From assembly GCF_001418225.1 (NCBI RefSeq), contig NZ_LIPT01000001.1, forward strand, positions 186,001 through 250,000: a DNA stretch of 64,000 nt, read 5' to 3'. The translations under genes were made by a program, and so were the position numbers. Source of the stretch: Pannonibacter indicus. GTDB taxonomy: Bacteria; Pseudomonadota; Alphaproteobacteria; Rhizobiales; Stappiaceae. This document shows positions 1 through 8,811 of the stretch, piece after piece (positions within the stretch are counted from its first letter, which is position 1; the number at the start of each line of letters is the position of its first letter). Under the pieces are notes generated by a model. That model was given only the letters and a program-made list of their open reading frames with translations. It searched no databases and was not told the DNA's origin.

Positions 1-847
1 GCCGTGTCCGGGGAAAAGAAGACTGAGCCTCCAGCCAGGGCATCAGCTGGCGGGAAATCGCTCCAATGCCCTGTGCTGCGAGATTCTGGTTCTGGATCGT
101 CTCGCCAAGATTGCGTGTGCCTGCCGCATACCTGTCCCCCAGCAGACTGGCATCGAACCGCTCCACTTCCTTGCGCAGGTCATAGGCAAGACGAATAACC
201 GGCCAGTTCTCCACCATGGCTGAACCGAGCCGCGCCCTCTCAGCCTCAAGACCATCAGCTTTGCCGATCATCTCGCGCATGCTGCGCTCGTCAAGCGCAA
301 CTGCGCCATCCACCTGTTCCAGCAGCCTGTCCAGCGTCGCATTCATGCGCTTGAAGTTGAAGCGGATACGCTCCTCGACGCGCCTGCGCTCCTGAGAGTT
401 CAGAATATGCTGGTCGCAGACGGCCAGAACCTCGCCCTGAATTCTCTTGAAATCATCCCGCGCCCGGATCGCATCCTGGCCCAGCGTCTCGAGATTGCGC
501 TGCCGGATCGACATATCAAGTGCATCAAGCTCGGAATAATCGACTGACCGCAGATTGAAGGCTGCAAGCGCCGGATCTCCGCCCGTGCGGAAGAAACACT
601 CATCAATCAATGTCCGCGACAGGCCGGCAATCTGCTGGACGCTGGCCGTTGCGCGAAGGGCGTCCACATAGAGCGGACCTGTCGCCTGGCTCATCAGATG
701 CATGCCGCCGGACACCGCCTGCATCTGCCGGATGCTGACAAGACCGAGGCTCAGGATAAGGAGAACAAGGACGCCGCCGAAGCCGGCAACAGCAATGCGC
801 AGGCGCTGAAATCGCAGGAGCAAAGGTAATGAAAACCAAAAGCGCAT
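1..847 (-). CDS. Membrane sensor protein, N-terminal part (cut by the left edge)
   Basis: An open minus-strand frame starts at an ATG at 847 and stays open to the window edge, giving at least 282 residues. The N-terminus is short and basic (MRFWFSLPLLLRFQRLR), followed by one hydrophobic segment at about residues 16-38. A long, mostly helical soluble region follows, rich in charged residues, with two Cys at about residues 82 and 134 and no second membrane segment before the edge. This layout fits the periplasmic sensing half of a histidine kinase, chemoreceptor or cyclic-di-GMP enzyme. The output domain lies outside the window, so the class cannot be decided. The ATG at 847 is preceded in frame by a nearby stop, which supports this start. 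The downstream gene in the cell would be off the left edge. Confidence 0.7.
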   Translation of the reverse strand, partial: MRFWFSLPLLLRFQRLRIAVAGFGGVLVLLILSLGLVSIRQMQAVSGGMHLMSQATGPLYVDALRATASVQQIAGLSRTLIDECFFRTGGDPALAAFNLRSVDYSELDALDMSIRQRNLETLGQDAIRARDDFKRIQGEVLAVCDQHILNSQERRRVEERIRFNFKRMNATLDRLLEQVDGAVALDERSMREMIGKADGLEAERARLGSAMVENWPVIRLAYDLRKEVERFDASLLGDRYAAGTRNLGETIQNQNLAAQGIGAISRQLMPWLEAQSSFPRTR

Positions 848-1076
848 CCAGAACCTACCCCATCTGGAGTTCCTGCCTCAGGCAAACAACACTCAAAACA
901 CCACCTGCGCCGCCCAATTCATGGCAGCGGATAAAGCGAGCCCCTGACCAGGATAACACTCGTATAAATTGCTATACGTTTCGTAAAAAACATACGTCAA
1001 ACAAGAAAATAACGTAGCGTCATTAAAGGCGCCCCCTCCGGGACATGGGCACTCAGAGGTTGCATATCAAAAGCAA

Positions 1077-1101
1077 GGGGCGCGGAACATGTCCGCGCCC
1101 C
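1077..1101 (-). terminator. Rho-independent terminator after degP
   Basis: A perfect 10-bp inverted repeat (GGGGCGCGGA, 5-base loop, TCCGCGCCCC) lies 30 bases past the degP stop. Read on the minus strand it is followed by TTGCTTTTGAT, a moderately U-rich tail. The rest of the gap between the sensor start (847) and degP (1132) is AT-rich around 950-1020 and probably holds the promoter of the left-edge sensor gene. I see no gene in it. Confidence 0.75.
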
Positions 1102-1131
1102 GATCAGGCAAGATAAGACAAGAGCCTGATT

Positions 1132-2634
1132 TTACTTCTGTTCCTCAATCCGCACCGGAATGAAGCGCAACTCTCCGTTCGGATTGGCCAGCAGCAGCAA
1201 CGCCGACTTCCGGCCGCCCTTTTTCAGCTTCTCGACCTGGGCAGCAGCTTCTTCGGGCGTCTTGACCGGCTCCTGGGCGACTTCCTTGATGGTATCACCT
1301 GCCTGGATCCGCTTCTCTTCTGCGGAACTGCCAGCGATCACCTCGGTCACGACAACGCCCTCAACCTCAGCATTGATCTGGAATTTTTCGCGCAGGGCAT
1401 CGTCGAGAACCGCCAGCTTCATGCCCAGCACTTCGCTGGTCTTCTGCTCTTCCTCTGCCGGCTTTTTCTCTTCCTCAGCCGCACCGGCTGCATCTGCCTC
1501 TTCAAGGCGGCCAAGCGTCACCTTCAGCGTCATCCGCTCGCCCTTGCGCAGCACGACAACATCCACTTCCTTGCCGATGGCCGTGTCGGCCACCATACGA
1601 GGCAGGTCGCGCATCGCCGGAACAGGCCTGCCGTCGAACTCGACGACCACATCCCCCGGCAGGATCTTGGCAGCAGCAGCCGGGCCGTCATCGGACACAC
1701 CGGCAACCAGCGCACCCATGGCCTTGTCCATTCCCAGGCTTTCCGCGATTTCGTCAGTCACTTCCTGAATGCGCACGCCCAGCCAGCCGCGGCGGGTCTC
1801 GCCGAACTCACGCAGCTGCGCAATGACGGCGGTGGCCGTGTTCGAGGGAATGGCAAAGCCGATGCCGATCGAGCCGCCCGACGGGGAGATGATGGCCGTG
1901 TTGATGCCGATGACCTTGCCATTCATGTCGAACAGAGGGCCGCCCGAGTTGCCCCGGTTGATGGCAGCGTCCGTCTGGATGAAGTTGTCATAGGGGCCGG
2001 CATTGATATCGCGCTTTCGGGCGGAGACGATGCCGACGGTGACCGTGCCGCCGAGGCCGAAGGGATTGCCGATGGCCATCACCCAGTCGCCGACGCGGAT
2101 CACCTCGCTGTCGCCGAATTCAACGGCTTTCAGCGGCTTTACCGGGGTCACCTTCAGCACGGCAATATCGGTCTTTTCGTCAACGCCGATGACCTCTGCC
2201 TTCAGCTTTGAGCCATCATTGAAATTGGCGGTAATCTCGTCCGCATCCTCGATCACGTGATTGTTCGTGATGATGATGCCTTCGGTGCCGTCAATGACAA
2301 AGCCGGAGCCCAGCGACTGAACCCGGCGCGGAGATCTGCCGCCCTCACCGCCTTCATCGTTGTTCTGGCGGTTGAAGAATTCATCGAAGAACTCCTGGAA
2401 GGGAGAGCCCTCCGGCAGCTTCGGCATGGGGATCGACCGGCGGGCCTGAACGGTCTGCTCGGTCGAGATGTTCACCACCGCATCGGCAAGACCTTCCGCC
2501 AGATCGGCGACGGAAGCTGGCCCCTGCGCAAGCGCGACATGGGCCGGCGACACTGCAACAAAGGCCGCCAGCATCGCTGCGGCTGCCGTCCGGGCTCCGC
2601 GGGAGAAGGTTTGAGCTTTGAAAATACGGGCCAT
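1132..2634 (-). CDS. degP: Periplasmic Do-like serine protease/chaperone DegP (HtrA)
   Basis: The product is a 500-aa secreted serine protease with chaperone activity that handles misfolded envelope proteins. The N-terminus is a classical signal peptide (MARIFKAQTF..., hydrophobic core, cleavage near AHVALAQ). The trypsin-like domain shows the catalytic triad: His in ITNNHVIED, Asp in KTDIAVLKV and Ser in RGNSGGPLFD. Two PDZ domains follow, about residues 270-360 and 400-490, separated by an acidic/Ala linker with EEEKKPAEEEQK. The ATG at 2634 is preferred over one 11 codons upstream, because GGAGGAA lies about 10 bases before it and the signal peptide then begins properly. It is the last gene of the hflK-hflC-DUF2065 group, a common alphaproteobacterial arrangement, and is followed by a clear terminator. 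It could be called DegQ instead; sequence alone does not separate the two. Confidence 0.93.
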   Translation of the reverse strand: MARIFKAQTFSRGARTAAAAMLAAFVAVSPAHVALAQGPASVADLAEGLADAVVNISTEQTVQARRSIPMPKLPEGSPFQEFFDEFFNRQNNDEGGEGGRSPRRVQSLGSGFVIDGTEGIIITNNHVIEDADEITANFNDGSKLKAEVIGVDEKTDIAVLKVTPVKPLKAVEFGDSEVIRVGDWVMAIGNPFGLGGTVTVGIVSARKRDINAGPYDNFIQTDAAINRGNSGGPLFDMNGKVIGINTAIISPSGGSIGIGFAIPSNTATAVIAQLREFGETRRGWLGVRIQEVTDEIAESLGMDKAMGALVAGVSDDGPAAAAKILPGDVVVEFDGRPVPAMRDLPRMVADTAIGKEVDVVVLRKGERMTLKVTLGRLEEADAAGAAEEEKKPAEEEQKTSEVLGMKLAVLDDALREKFQINAEVEGVVVTEVIAGSSAEEKRIQAGDTIKEVAQEPVKTPEEAAAQVEKLKKGGRKSALLLLANPNGELRFIPVRIEEQK

Positions 2635-2769
2635 CGGCCGCTTTCCTCCATACCATCGGGCGGGCAAATGCCCGGGTCACGAAATCACTCTAACGATATA
2701 TGCAAACATGGCGCCAGTTCGACAGCAATCGGACTGGCGCCATGACATTTCCGGGAGGCAAAAAATCCG

Positions 2770-2955
2770 TCAGCCACGAACCAGCCAGATGATGAAGACA
2801 CCGGCAGCCAATGCGGCAAGACCAACGCCGCGCAACACACTGTCATCCATATCGAGCACGCTGCGCAGCATCGCTTTCATGCGCCCTGGCGCCAGCGCAT
2901 AGATGGTTCCTTCCAGCGCCAGCGCCAAGGCTATGGCTGTTATCAGATCGCTCAT
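2770..2955 (-). CDS. DUF2065 small inner-membrane protein
   Basis: A 61-residue protein with two hydrophobic segments, about residues 4-22 and 40-59, joined by a short basic/acidic loop (PGRMKAMLRSVLDMDD). It matches the DUF2065 (YjeT-type) family in size, in the LEGxxYALxPxRMK motif and in its position directly after hflC. Its start codon overlaps the hflC stop by 4 bases, so it is translated as part of the hflKC operon. The function is unknown. The conserved placement suggests a role near the HflKC-FtsH membrane complex, which is inference only. Confidence 0.85.
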   Translation of the reverse strand: MSDLITAIALALALEGTIYALAPGRMKAMLRSVLDMDDSVLRGVGLAALAAGVFIIWLVRG

Positions 2956-3893
2956 TGCCCCGCAGGTGCAGCACCGGCGGCCGGTGCCTGGAGCGGCATC
3001 TGCACAGGTGCAGCCGTTGCTGCTGCAGCCCCGGCCGGATCATTGAAATACCGGAAGAAGCTGGAGTCGGGCGACAGAACGAAGCTCGTCTGACCGGTCT
3101 TCAGGCCTGCTTCATACGCCTGCATGGAGCGGTAGAAGGCGAAGAAGGACGGATCCTCGCTGAAGGCCTCAGCAAAAATACGGCCGCGCTCCGCGTCACC
3201 ATCACCGCGCAGGATTTCTGCATCGCGGCGTGCCTCGGCGATCAGGACCGTTGCATCTCGGTCGGCACGCGAACGGATGCGGCGGCCCTGCTCTTCACCC
3301 TGAGCACGGATCTCAGTCGCCTCGCGCTCACGCTCGGTCTGCATGCGCGAGAACACGGCCTGGCTGTTGGCTTCCGGAAGATCAGCACGGCGGATCTTCA
3401 CATCCACCACCTCAAGGCCAAGATCAGCCGTTGCAGCCGACACGAGCGTGCGGATGCGGGTCATGATCTGCGAGCGGTTGTCACGCACCACGGCCGTGAA
3501 GGTCGAACGGCCGAGTTCGTCGCGCAGCGCGCCCTGCAGCAGCGTCGAAAGGCGCTGGTTGGCGGCGTTGATGTTGTTGACGCGCTGATAGAACCGGACC
3601 GGATCGGAAATGCGGTAACGGGCAAACGCATCCACTACCAGACGCTTCTTGTCCGAGGCAATGGCTTCCAGCGGCGGCATGTTGAAGTCCAGGATGCGCC
3701 GGTCGATGTAGACCACGTTCTGGACCAGCGGGATCTTGAAATGCAGGCCCGGCTGCTGGGTGGCGGACACCACCTTGCCGAACTGAAGAACAAGCGCCTG
3801 CTGCGCCGGGTTGACGATGTAGATGGAGAGATAGAGGACAGTCAGCGCGAGTGCGATGATGACCCCGAGAAAACCGAGAACACCGTTCTTCAT
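2952..3893 (-). CDS. hflC: HflC, SPFH/band-7 modulator of FtsH protease
   Basis: A 313-aa bitopic inner-membrane protein that forms the large HflK-HflC periplasmic cage around the FtsH protease and tunes its activity on membrane substrates. One N-terminal membrane helix (about residues 5-25) is followed by the SPFH domain (VNPAQQALVLQFGKVV, then IDRRILDF), a long coiled-coil rich in RE and RA (TEREREATEIRAQGEEQGRRI), and an Ala/Pro-rich tail. It starts in the HflK stop codon (TAATG) and overlaps DUF2065 at its end, so the three genes are translationally coupled. Confidence 0.95.
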   Translation of the reverse strand: MKNGVLGFLGVIIALALTVLYLSIYIVNPAQQALVLQFGKVVSATQQPGLHFKIPLVQNVVYIDRRILDFNMPPLEAIASDKKRLVVDAFARYRISDPVRFYQRVNNINAANQRLSTLLQGALRDELGRSTFTAVVRDNRSQIMTRIRTLVSAATADLGLEVVDVKIRRADLPEANSQAVFSRMQTEREREATEIRAQGEEQGRRIRSRADRDATVLIAEARRDAEILRGDGDAERGRIFAEAFSEDPSFFAFYRSMQAYEAGLKTGQTSFVLSPDSSFFRYFNDPAGAAAATAAPVQMPLQAPAAGAAPAGQ

Positions 3894-5089
3894 TACTGCT
3901 GTCCCCCGCCATTACGCGCTGCCGGCTGCTGCGGCTGGCTGGTTCCGCGGCCCAAGAGATCGTTGAGCGGCAGGTAAGGTACCATGCCCTCGCCCGCCTT
4001 CTGGTCGATGACGATCTTGGCATTGCTGCCAAGCACCCGCTCCATCGTTTCCAGATAGAGGCGTTCACGCGTCACATCCGGCGCCTTGCGGTACTCTTCA
4101 TAGATCTTGGTGAAACGCTGGGCCTGACCGGTCGCCTCGGCGATGACCTGATCGCGGTAAGCGTTCGCTGCTTCAATGACACGGGCCGCTTCACCGCGCG
4201 CTTCCGGCACGATGCGGTTGGCATAGGTCTGTGCTTCGTTCTGGATGCGCTCCTGGTCAGCACGGGCGGCCTGAACATCGCGGAAGGCATCGATGACCTG
4301 CTGCGGCGGGTCAACCTTCTGCATCTGGACGCTGACGATGTCGATACCCGCCTGATAGTTATCAAGCGTCGTCTGCATCAGGTTCTGAACGGCAACCTGA
4401 ATCGGGGCGCGGTTCTCCGTGAGGATGGCGTCGATGTCCGAGGCGCCAACCACTTCACGCATGGCGCTTTCGGCAACCGCCTTTACGGTGCCTTCGGGAT
4501 CCTGGATGTTGAACAGATAGTTGGCCACACCCTCGGTCGTCGTCTTGATGCGCCACTGCACCTTGAAGTCGGCATCGACGATGTTTTCATCGCCGGTCAG
4601 CATCAGGCTTTCTTCCGGCACGTCCACCGTGCGCACCGTGCCGCCGGAGATGCGTTCCTGCATGCCGATCGTCATTTCCTGCAGGCGCAGGACTTCCGGC
4701 TTGTAGACCTCACCGACCGGATAGGGCCAGTTGTAGTTGAGGCCCGGCTGGGTCTGGCCCGAGACCTTGCCCAGCACCAGTTCCACGCCCACCTGATCCG
4801 GCGCCACGCTGTAGAAGCCCGTCAGCATCCAGCCGCCGATGAGCACAACGCCTGCCAGCAGGATGCCCTTGACGCCGAAGTTGCCGCCGCCGCCCGGCAG
4901 AACCGTCTTCATCCGGTCCTGCGTCCGGCGCAGCAGTTCTTCAAGATCTGGGGGATTGCCGCCACCACTGCGATTGGGGCCGCCCCCCCACGGTCCGCCG
5001 TTATTGCCGCCACCGCCGCCCCAGGGACCGCCGTTTCCGCCGCCCCCCTTCCAGCCGCCACCGCCACCGCTCTGGTTGCTCCAAGGCAT
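3893..5089 (-). CDS. hflK: HflK, SPFH/band-7 partner of HflC
   Basis: A 398-aa partner of HflC. The N-terminal cytoplasmic arm is strikingly Gly/Trp/Asn-rich over about 50 residues (units such as GGGGNGGPWGGG), which is typical of HflK. It is followed by a single membrane helix at about residues 78-98, the SPFH domain (YSVAPDQVGVELVLGKV) and a coiled-coil with QNEAQTYANRIVPEARGEA. The C-terminus is Gln/Gly-rich. I start at ATG 5089 (MPWSNQSGG), which has AAGGA 8 bases upstream and matches the family N-terminus, rather than at an in-frame ATG 41 codons further out. A 200-bp gap separates it from the GNAT gene and may hold an operon promoter. Confidence 0.95.
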   Translation of the reverse strand: MPWSNQSGGGGGWKGGGGNGGPWGGGGGNNGGPWGGGPNRSGGGNPPDLEELLRRTQDRMKTVLPGGGGNFGVKGILLAGVVLIGGWMLTGFYSVAPDQVGVELVLGKVSGQTQPGLNYNWPYPVGEVYKPEVLRLQEMTIGMQERISGGTVRTVDVPEESLMLTGDENIVDADFKVQWRIKTTTEGVANYLFNIQDPEGTVKAVAESAMREVVGASDIDAILTENRAPIQVAVQNLMQTTLDNYQAGIDIVSVQMQKVDPPQQVIDAFRDVQAARADQERIQNEAQTYANRIVPEARGEAARVIEAANAYRDQVIAEATGQAQRFTKIYEEYRKAPDVTRERLYLETMERVLGSNAKIVIDQKAGEGMVPYLPLNDLLGRGTSQPQQPAARNGGGQQ

Positions 5090-5290
5090 CAAGACATCCT
5101 TCTTCGGGGGGCAGGTTTCCTGTCCCCTGGTTGAACTTGTTGTATCTGACCTGCTGGGGGTTATAGGAAGGTTAGCGGCCGCTGACAACGCGCAGCCTCC
5201 GGGGCCTCCCAAACTCAGCCGGATTCAGGGTTTATCATCTGGGACATGGGTTCCATGACCCGGATTTTCAAGGCTTTGCGACGCCCAAGG

Positions 5291-5779
5291 TTACGCCGCG
5301 GGCGCGGCAGGGCGGCGCATATCCACATGCGGGATTCCATCTTCCAGATAGATTTCGCCGGTGGGCTCAAACCCGTGACTGCCATAGAAGCGCTGCAGAT
5401 GCGCCTGGGCAGAAAGTTCCACGTCCGCTTGCGGATACAGATCCCAGGCCCAGGCAAGCCCTGCCTGCATCAGATGATCGCCCAGCCGCAGCCCCCTGGC
5501 ATGCGGGGCCACGACAATCCGCCCCAGGCGTACAAAGGGCTCTTCCGCAGAAGGCGCAAAGGCGCGCAGATAAGCGGCAAGACGTCCCTCACCGTCCTTC
5601 AAAAGATAGTGAAGTGCCTCGGGGTCGCGGCCGTCGATCTCCCGATAGGGGCAGTTCTGCTCCACCACGAACACGTCAACGCGCAGCTTCAGCACCTCGT
5701 AGAGCGCCGCGAGCGGCAATTCGTCGAACGGAAACCAGCGGCAGGACCAGCCCGCCGGCACCTCCCGTGCCGCCGTCAT
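5291..5779 (-). CDS. ElaA-type GNAT acetyltransferase
   Basis: A 162-aa GNAT-fold N-acetyltransferase. The sequence contains LYEVLKLRVDVFVVEQNCPY, the characteristic ElaA start, then the acetyl-CoA pocket region VRLGRIVVAPHARGLRLGDHLM and a C-terminal YGSHGFEPTGEIYLEDGIPHVDM. The substrate is unknown. The start ATG overlaps the folA stop by 4 bases, so it is co-translated with folA. Its presence between folA and hflK looks like an insertion into the usual thyA-folA-hflKC order. Confidence 0.88.
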   Translation of the reverse strand: MTAAREVPAGWSCRWFPFDELPLAALYEVLKLRVDVFVVEQNCPYREIDGRDPEALHYLLKDGEGRLAAYLRAFAPSAEEPFVRLGRIVVAPHARGLRLGDHLMQAGLAWAWDLYPQADVELSAQAHLQRFYGSHGFEPTGEIYLEDGIPHVDMRRPAAPAA

Positions 5780-6291
5780 GCTGCGGTCCTCCTGCGGTAC
5801 GTCTGGAAGGTAACATTCGCGCTGTCCTTTTCACTGCGCTCTGCGGCCCGCTCTGCCACCAGCTCCCACTGGCCGGAGCTGAATGCCGGGAACACCGTAT
5901 CCCCCTCCGGCGTGGCGTGAACGCGGGTCAGCTCCAGCCGGTCCGCATGGGCCATCGCCTGCGCATAGATCTGGCCGCCGCCGATGATCATCACGTCTTC
6001 CGCCCCGCTCTCTGCCGCCAGCTTGCCGGCAAGTTCCAGCGCCGCTTCAAGGCTCTGCACCAGATGCACGCCTTCCGGCAGGTCGACCGCCTGCCGGGAA
6101 ATCACCACATGCGGGCGTCCCGGCAGCGGCTTCCCAAGGCTTTCAAACGTCTTGCGGCCCATCACCACCGGCTTGCCCAGCGTCAGCGCCTTGAAGTGCT
6201 TCAGATCAGACGGCAGACGCCAGGGCATGGCATTGTCCGCGCCGATCACTCCGTTCTCGGCCACCGCCGAGACAATCACCGTTTCCAGCAT
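5776..6291 (-). CDS. folA: Dihydrofolate reductase
   Basis: A 171-aa enzyme that reduces dihydrofolate to tetrahydrofolate with NADPH, regenerating the cofactor consumed by thymidylate synthase encoded just upstream. Conserved features are VAENGVIGADNAMPWRLPSDL (Met20-loop region), the catalytic acid Asp in LPSDLKHFK, MGRKTFESLGKPLPGR and the NADPH motif IIGGGQIYAQAM. The ATG at 6291 has GGCGGA 5 bases upstream. An in-frame ATG at 6312, seven codons earlier and only a few bases after the GDPD stop, is also possible. The gene overlaps the GNAT gene downstream. Confidence 0.95.
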   Translation of the reverse strand: MLETVIVSAVAENGVIGADNAMPWRLPSDLKHFKALTLGKPVVMGRKTFESLGKPLPGRPHVVISRQAVDLPEGVHLVQSLEAALELAGKLAAESGAEDVMIIGGGQIYAQAMAHADRLELTRVHATPEGDTVFPAFSSGQWELVAERAAERSEKDSANVTFQTYRRRTAA

Positions 6292-6316
6292 TTTTCCGCC
6301 TGCTTTGATCATGAGT

Positions 6317-7327
6317 TCACCGCCCCAGCGCCTTGAGGCCGAGATCCGGCTGATCGGTGAAGAACCCATCCGCCCCGGCCTCCGTCACCGTCAGGCGCAC
6401 CAGCTCGTCAAAGCTCGCCGCAAAGGGCGGCAGGCGGTCGGCGCGCAGGGTATAGGGATGAACCGCAAGGCCAAAGGCCTTGGCATCGCGTACCAGCGGC
6501 GTCACCTCGGCCACGCCGTCCTTGTTTTCATCCGTCAGAACCTGCGTCAGCGATGGCCCGATCCCGTCCGCCACTTCGGCAATGGCTGCCAGCCCTTCCG
6601 GCGTCTTCAGCCAGTCGTAATCCGTGCCCGGCACCATGTTCCAGCTGTTCTCCCCCAGCAGTTGCACCAGCTTGCCCTTGTAGCCAAGCTCCTGCCGGAC
6701 TCGGCGGATCTCATTGAAATCAAAGGACTGGAGATAGACCTTGGCATCGGCCCCGGCGAGATCATGCGCCTCCAGCACGGCAATCACCGCCTTGGCGAGA
6801 TCCTGGCCTTCGCCCCGGTGGAAGGCAGGAGACTTCAGCTCCGGATAAATGCCGAACTCCCGGCCGCTTGTCTGCGAAAGGCCCTTCAGGAAAACGATCT
6901 CTTCTTCCAGGGTTGGCACCGTCAGGCCCATTTTCACCCGGGGAAAACGGCCGGGAAAGGCGAGGCCGCCGGTGCGCCCGGCCCGTTCCAGCACCTGCAG
7001 CTGGCGGATTTCCTCAAGGGTGAAGTCGATGACATAATGCAGGCCATCAGCCCGCGCCCGGCCCGCAAACACCTCCGCTACATCCGTCGTAGCATCCAGC
7101 GTGATGTCATGCAGCACGATGGGCACGCCATCCTTCGTCAGCACCACATCCTGTTCGATGTAATCCGCCCCCATGCCCACGGCCAGCGCCTTGGCGGCCA
7201 GCGTATGTTCCGGCAGATAGCCGGAGGCGCCGCGATGGGCGATAACAAGCGGTTCTGCCATGGCAGTGCCCGCCATCAGGACGAGGCCGAGCAGGGAGGC
7301 AGGCAGAAACTGGCAAGGACGGCCCAT
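6317..7327 (-). CDS. Periplasmic glycerophosphodiester phosphodiesterase (GlpQ type)
   Basis: A 336-aa enzyme expected to hydrolyse glycerophosphodiesters to glycerol-3-phosphate and an alcohol in the periplasm. It has a signal peptide (LLGLVLMAGTAMA|EP) and the GDPD TIM-barrel motifs: catalytic His in VIAHRGASGYLPEHT, metal ligands in YIEQDVVLTKDGVPIVLHD, and the late metal-binding glutamate in YPELKSP. The C-terminus ends in TEAGADGFFTDQPDLG. It sits between thyA and folA, an unusual place for a phospholipid-degradation gene, with gaps of 25 and 49 bases, so it is probably cotranscribed. Confidence 0.9.
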   Translation of the reverse strand: MGRPCQFLPASLLGLVLMAGTAMAEPLVIAHRGASGYLPEHTLAAKALAVGMGADYIEQDVVLTKDGVPIVLHDITLDATTDVAEVFAGRARADGLHYVIDFTLEEIRQLQVLERAGRTGGLAFPGRFPRVKMGLTVPTLEEEIVFLKGLSQTSGREFGIYPELKSPAFHRGEGQDLAKAVIAVLEAHDLAGADAKVYLQSFDFNEIRRVRQELGYKGKLVQLLGENSWNMVPGTDYDWLKTPEGLAAIAEVADGIGPSLTQVLTDENKDGVAEVTPLVRDAKAFGLAVHPYTLRADRLPPFAASFDELVRLTVTEAGADGFFTDQPDLGLKALGR

Positions 7328-7376
7328 GGCGTCTCCTTTTGGGTGTCAGGCGAAACGTGGTCGAACCGCCGTCCGG

Positions 7377-8171
7377 TCAAACGGCAATCGGTGCCTTGAT
7401 CGCGGGATGCGGATCATAGCCCGACAGCTGGAAATCCTCATAGCGGAAGGCAAAAAGATCGGTCACGTCCGGGTTGAGCACCATTACCGGCAAAGGACGG
7501 AACTCGCGGCCCAGCTGCTCACGCGCCTGATCGAAGTGATTGGCGTAAAGATGCGCATCCCCCAGCGTGTGGACAAAATCGCCCGGCTTCAGTCCGCAGA
7601 CCTGCGCCACCATCATGGTCAGCAGCGCATAGGAGGCGATGTTGAACGGTACGCCGAGGAACACATCCGCCGAACGCTGGTACAGCTGGCAGGACAGCCG
7701 TCCGTCCGCCACATAGAACTGGAACATGGTGTGGCACGGCGGCAGGGCCATCTCGTCCACCAGCGCCGGGTTCCAGGCAGAGACGATCAGGCGGCGCGAT
7801 TCCGGGTTCTTGCGGATCATCGCCAGCACATTGGCAATCTGATCGATGGACCGGCCATCGGGCGCAGGCCAGGAGCGCCACTGCGCCCCATAGACAGGCC
7901 CCAGGTCGCCATTTTCATCAGCCCACTCATCCCAGATGCTGACGCCATTGGCCTTCAGATAGCCGATGTTGGTGTCACCGGCGAGGAACCACAGAAGCTC
8001 GTGGATGATCGACTTCAGATGCAGTTTCTTCGTCGTGACGAGCGGGAAGCCCTCTTCCAGATTGAAGCGCATCTGGTGGCCGAAAACCGAGCGCGTCCCG
8101 GTGCCCGTCCGGTCGCCCCGGTCGATGCCCTCATCCAGAATGCGCTGCATCAGATCGTGATATTGCTGCAC
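7377..8171 (-). CDS. thyA: Thymidylate synthase
   Basis: A 264-aa enzyme that converts dUMP and methylene-tetrahydrofolate to dTMP and dihydrofolate, the latter recycled by FolA. Diagnostic parts are [18 protein letters not shown], the catalytic Cys in [12 protein letters not shown], the [19 protein letters not shown] block and [10 protein letters not shown] near the end. The length is exactly that of the short ThyA class. The start is a GTG at 8171 (residues [12 protein letters not shown]). It is the first gene of the minus-strand series that ends with degP and is divergent from ssrA. Confidence 0.96.
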   Translation of the reverse strand: MQQYHDLMQRILDEGIDRGDRTGTGTRSVFGHQMRFNLEEGFPLVTTKKLHLKSIIHELLWFLAGDTNIGYLKANGVSIWDEWADENGDLGPVYGAQWRSWPAPDGRSIDQIANVLAMIRKNPESRRLIVSAWNPALVDEMALPPCHTMFQFYVADGRLSCQLYQRSADVFLGVPFNIASYALLTMMVAQVCGLKPGDFVHTLGDAHLYANHFDQAREQLGREFRPLPVMVLNPDVTDLFAFRYEDFQLSGYDPHPAIKAPIAV

Positions 8172-8298
8172 GTGGTTGCCCGTCCGCTGTCCTGTTCCGG
8201 CTGTCTGCCTGTTCTGGCCCGCTGTGGGCTTGGGCGCAAGGATTCATTGCCGGCGCGCGGCTCCTGACAGCCACTCCATCCACAGGCGCCCTGCCCCC

Positions 8299-8327
8299 TT
8301 TCAATCGGCAAGCGAAATGCCTATATT
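8299..8327 (+). promoter_or_regulatory. Candidate sigma-70 promoter of ssrA
   Basis: TTTCAA at 8299-8304 and TATATT at 8322-8327 are separated by 17 bases, so transcription would begin near 8334, just before the acceptor piece of the tmRNA. It lies in the divergent gap to thyA. The spacing and position are good but the call rests on pattern alone. Confidence 0.5.
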
Positions 8328-8334
8328 CCACCTG

Positions 8335-8655
8335 CCGGTTCACCGGCTATGGCGATAAATTGACTGTGTAATAAGCCTATCGGACCCGGGGGCGGTACCC
8401 GGCGCCTCCACCCAAGCCCACCCCAGAGGTGGGTTTCGGCGGGGGCGAAATAGGATCGACGAGGGTGTAAAGACTGCTCTTTCGCTCGGCATGGTACCGC
8501 CGATATCGGACCAAATCTGTAGTTGCAAACGACAACTATGCTCAGGACGTCGCTCTCGCCGCGTAATGCGGTGCGGGTTGTCCACCTAAAGCCCTGACGG
8601 GTAGCACTGTCAGGCGGGGTTCGGAGGCACCTGGCAACAGAAGCCTCCACTTGAA
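8335..8655 (+). ncRNA. ssrA: Two-piece (permuted) tmRNA
   Basis: Transfer-messenger RNA that rescues stalled ribosomes and tags the nascent chain. The order is permuted as in alphaproteobacteria. The acceptor half comes first (T-arm GGACCCGGGGGCGGTACCC and acceptor strand CGCCTCC at about 8377-8408). A short intervening hairpin follows (about 8413-8440, CCCACC...GGTGGG). The coding half then begins GGGGGCGAAATAGGATCGAC at 8441. GGGGGCG pairs with CGCCTCC over 7 positions with one G-U. The tag frame runs from the GCA resume codon at 8525 to TAA at 8564-8566 and encodes ANDNYAQDVALAA. Pseudoknot-forming sequence continues to about 8650; both outer ends are approximate. The mature RNA would be two chains after removal of the intervening loop. 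Confidence 0.93.
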
Positions 8656-8811
8656 CTCCCAAAGCAATCCAGAGATTTCCGCTGTTTTTCAGCTCCTCCA
8701 AGGCATTGCCCCTGCGTCATGCTCTTGCCACAGCGCCGCAGCATGCCCATTATTCCCCGCATGCGCCCTTTCCGGCATCCGGAGCGGAAGCGGCGTGGAG
8801 GACGGGTCTGC

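Noticed and set aside
829-1017. 62-aa plus-strand frame
   Set aside because: Overlaps the sensor start and the AT-rich promoter region; composition is non-coding.
8321-8701. 126-aa minus-strand open frame
   Set aside because: It is the antisense of the ssrA gene, whose structure, tag frame and acceptor pairing are clear.
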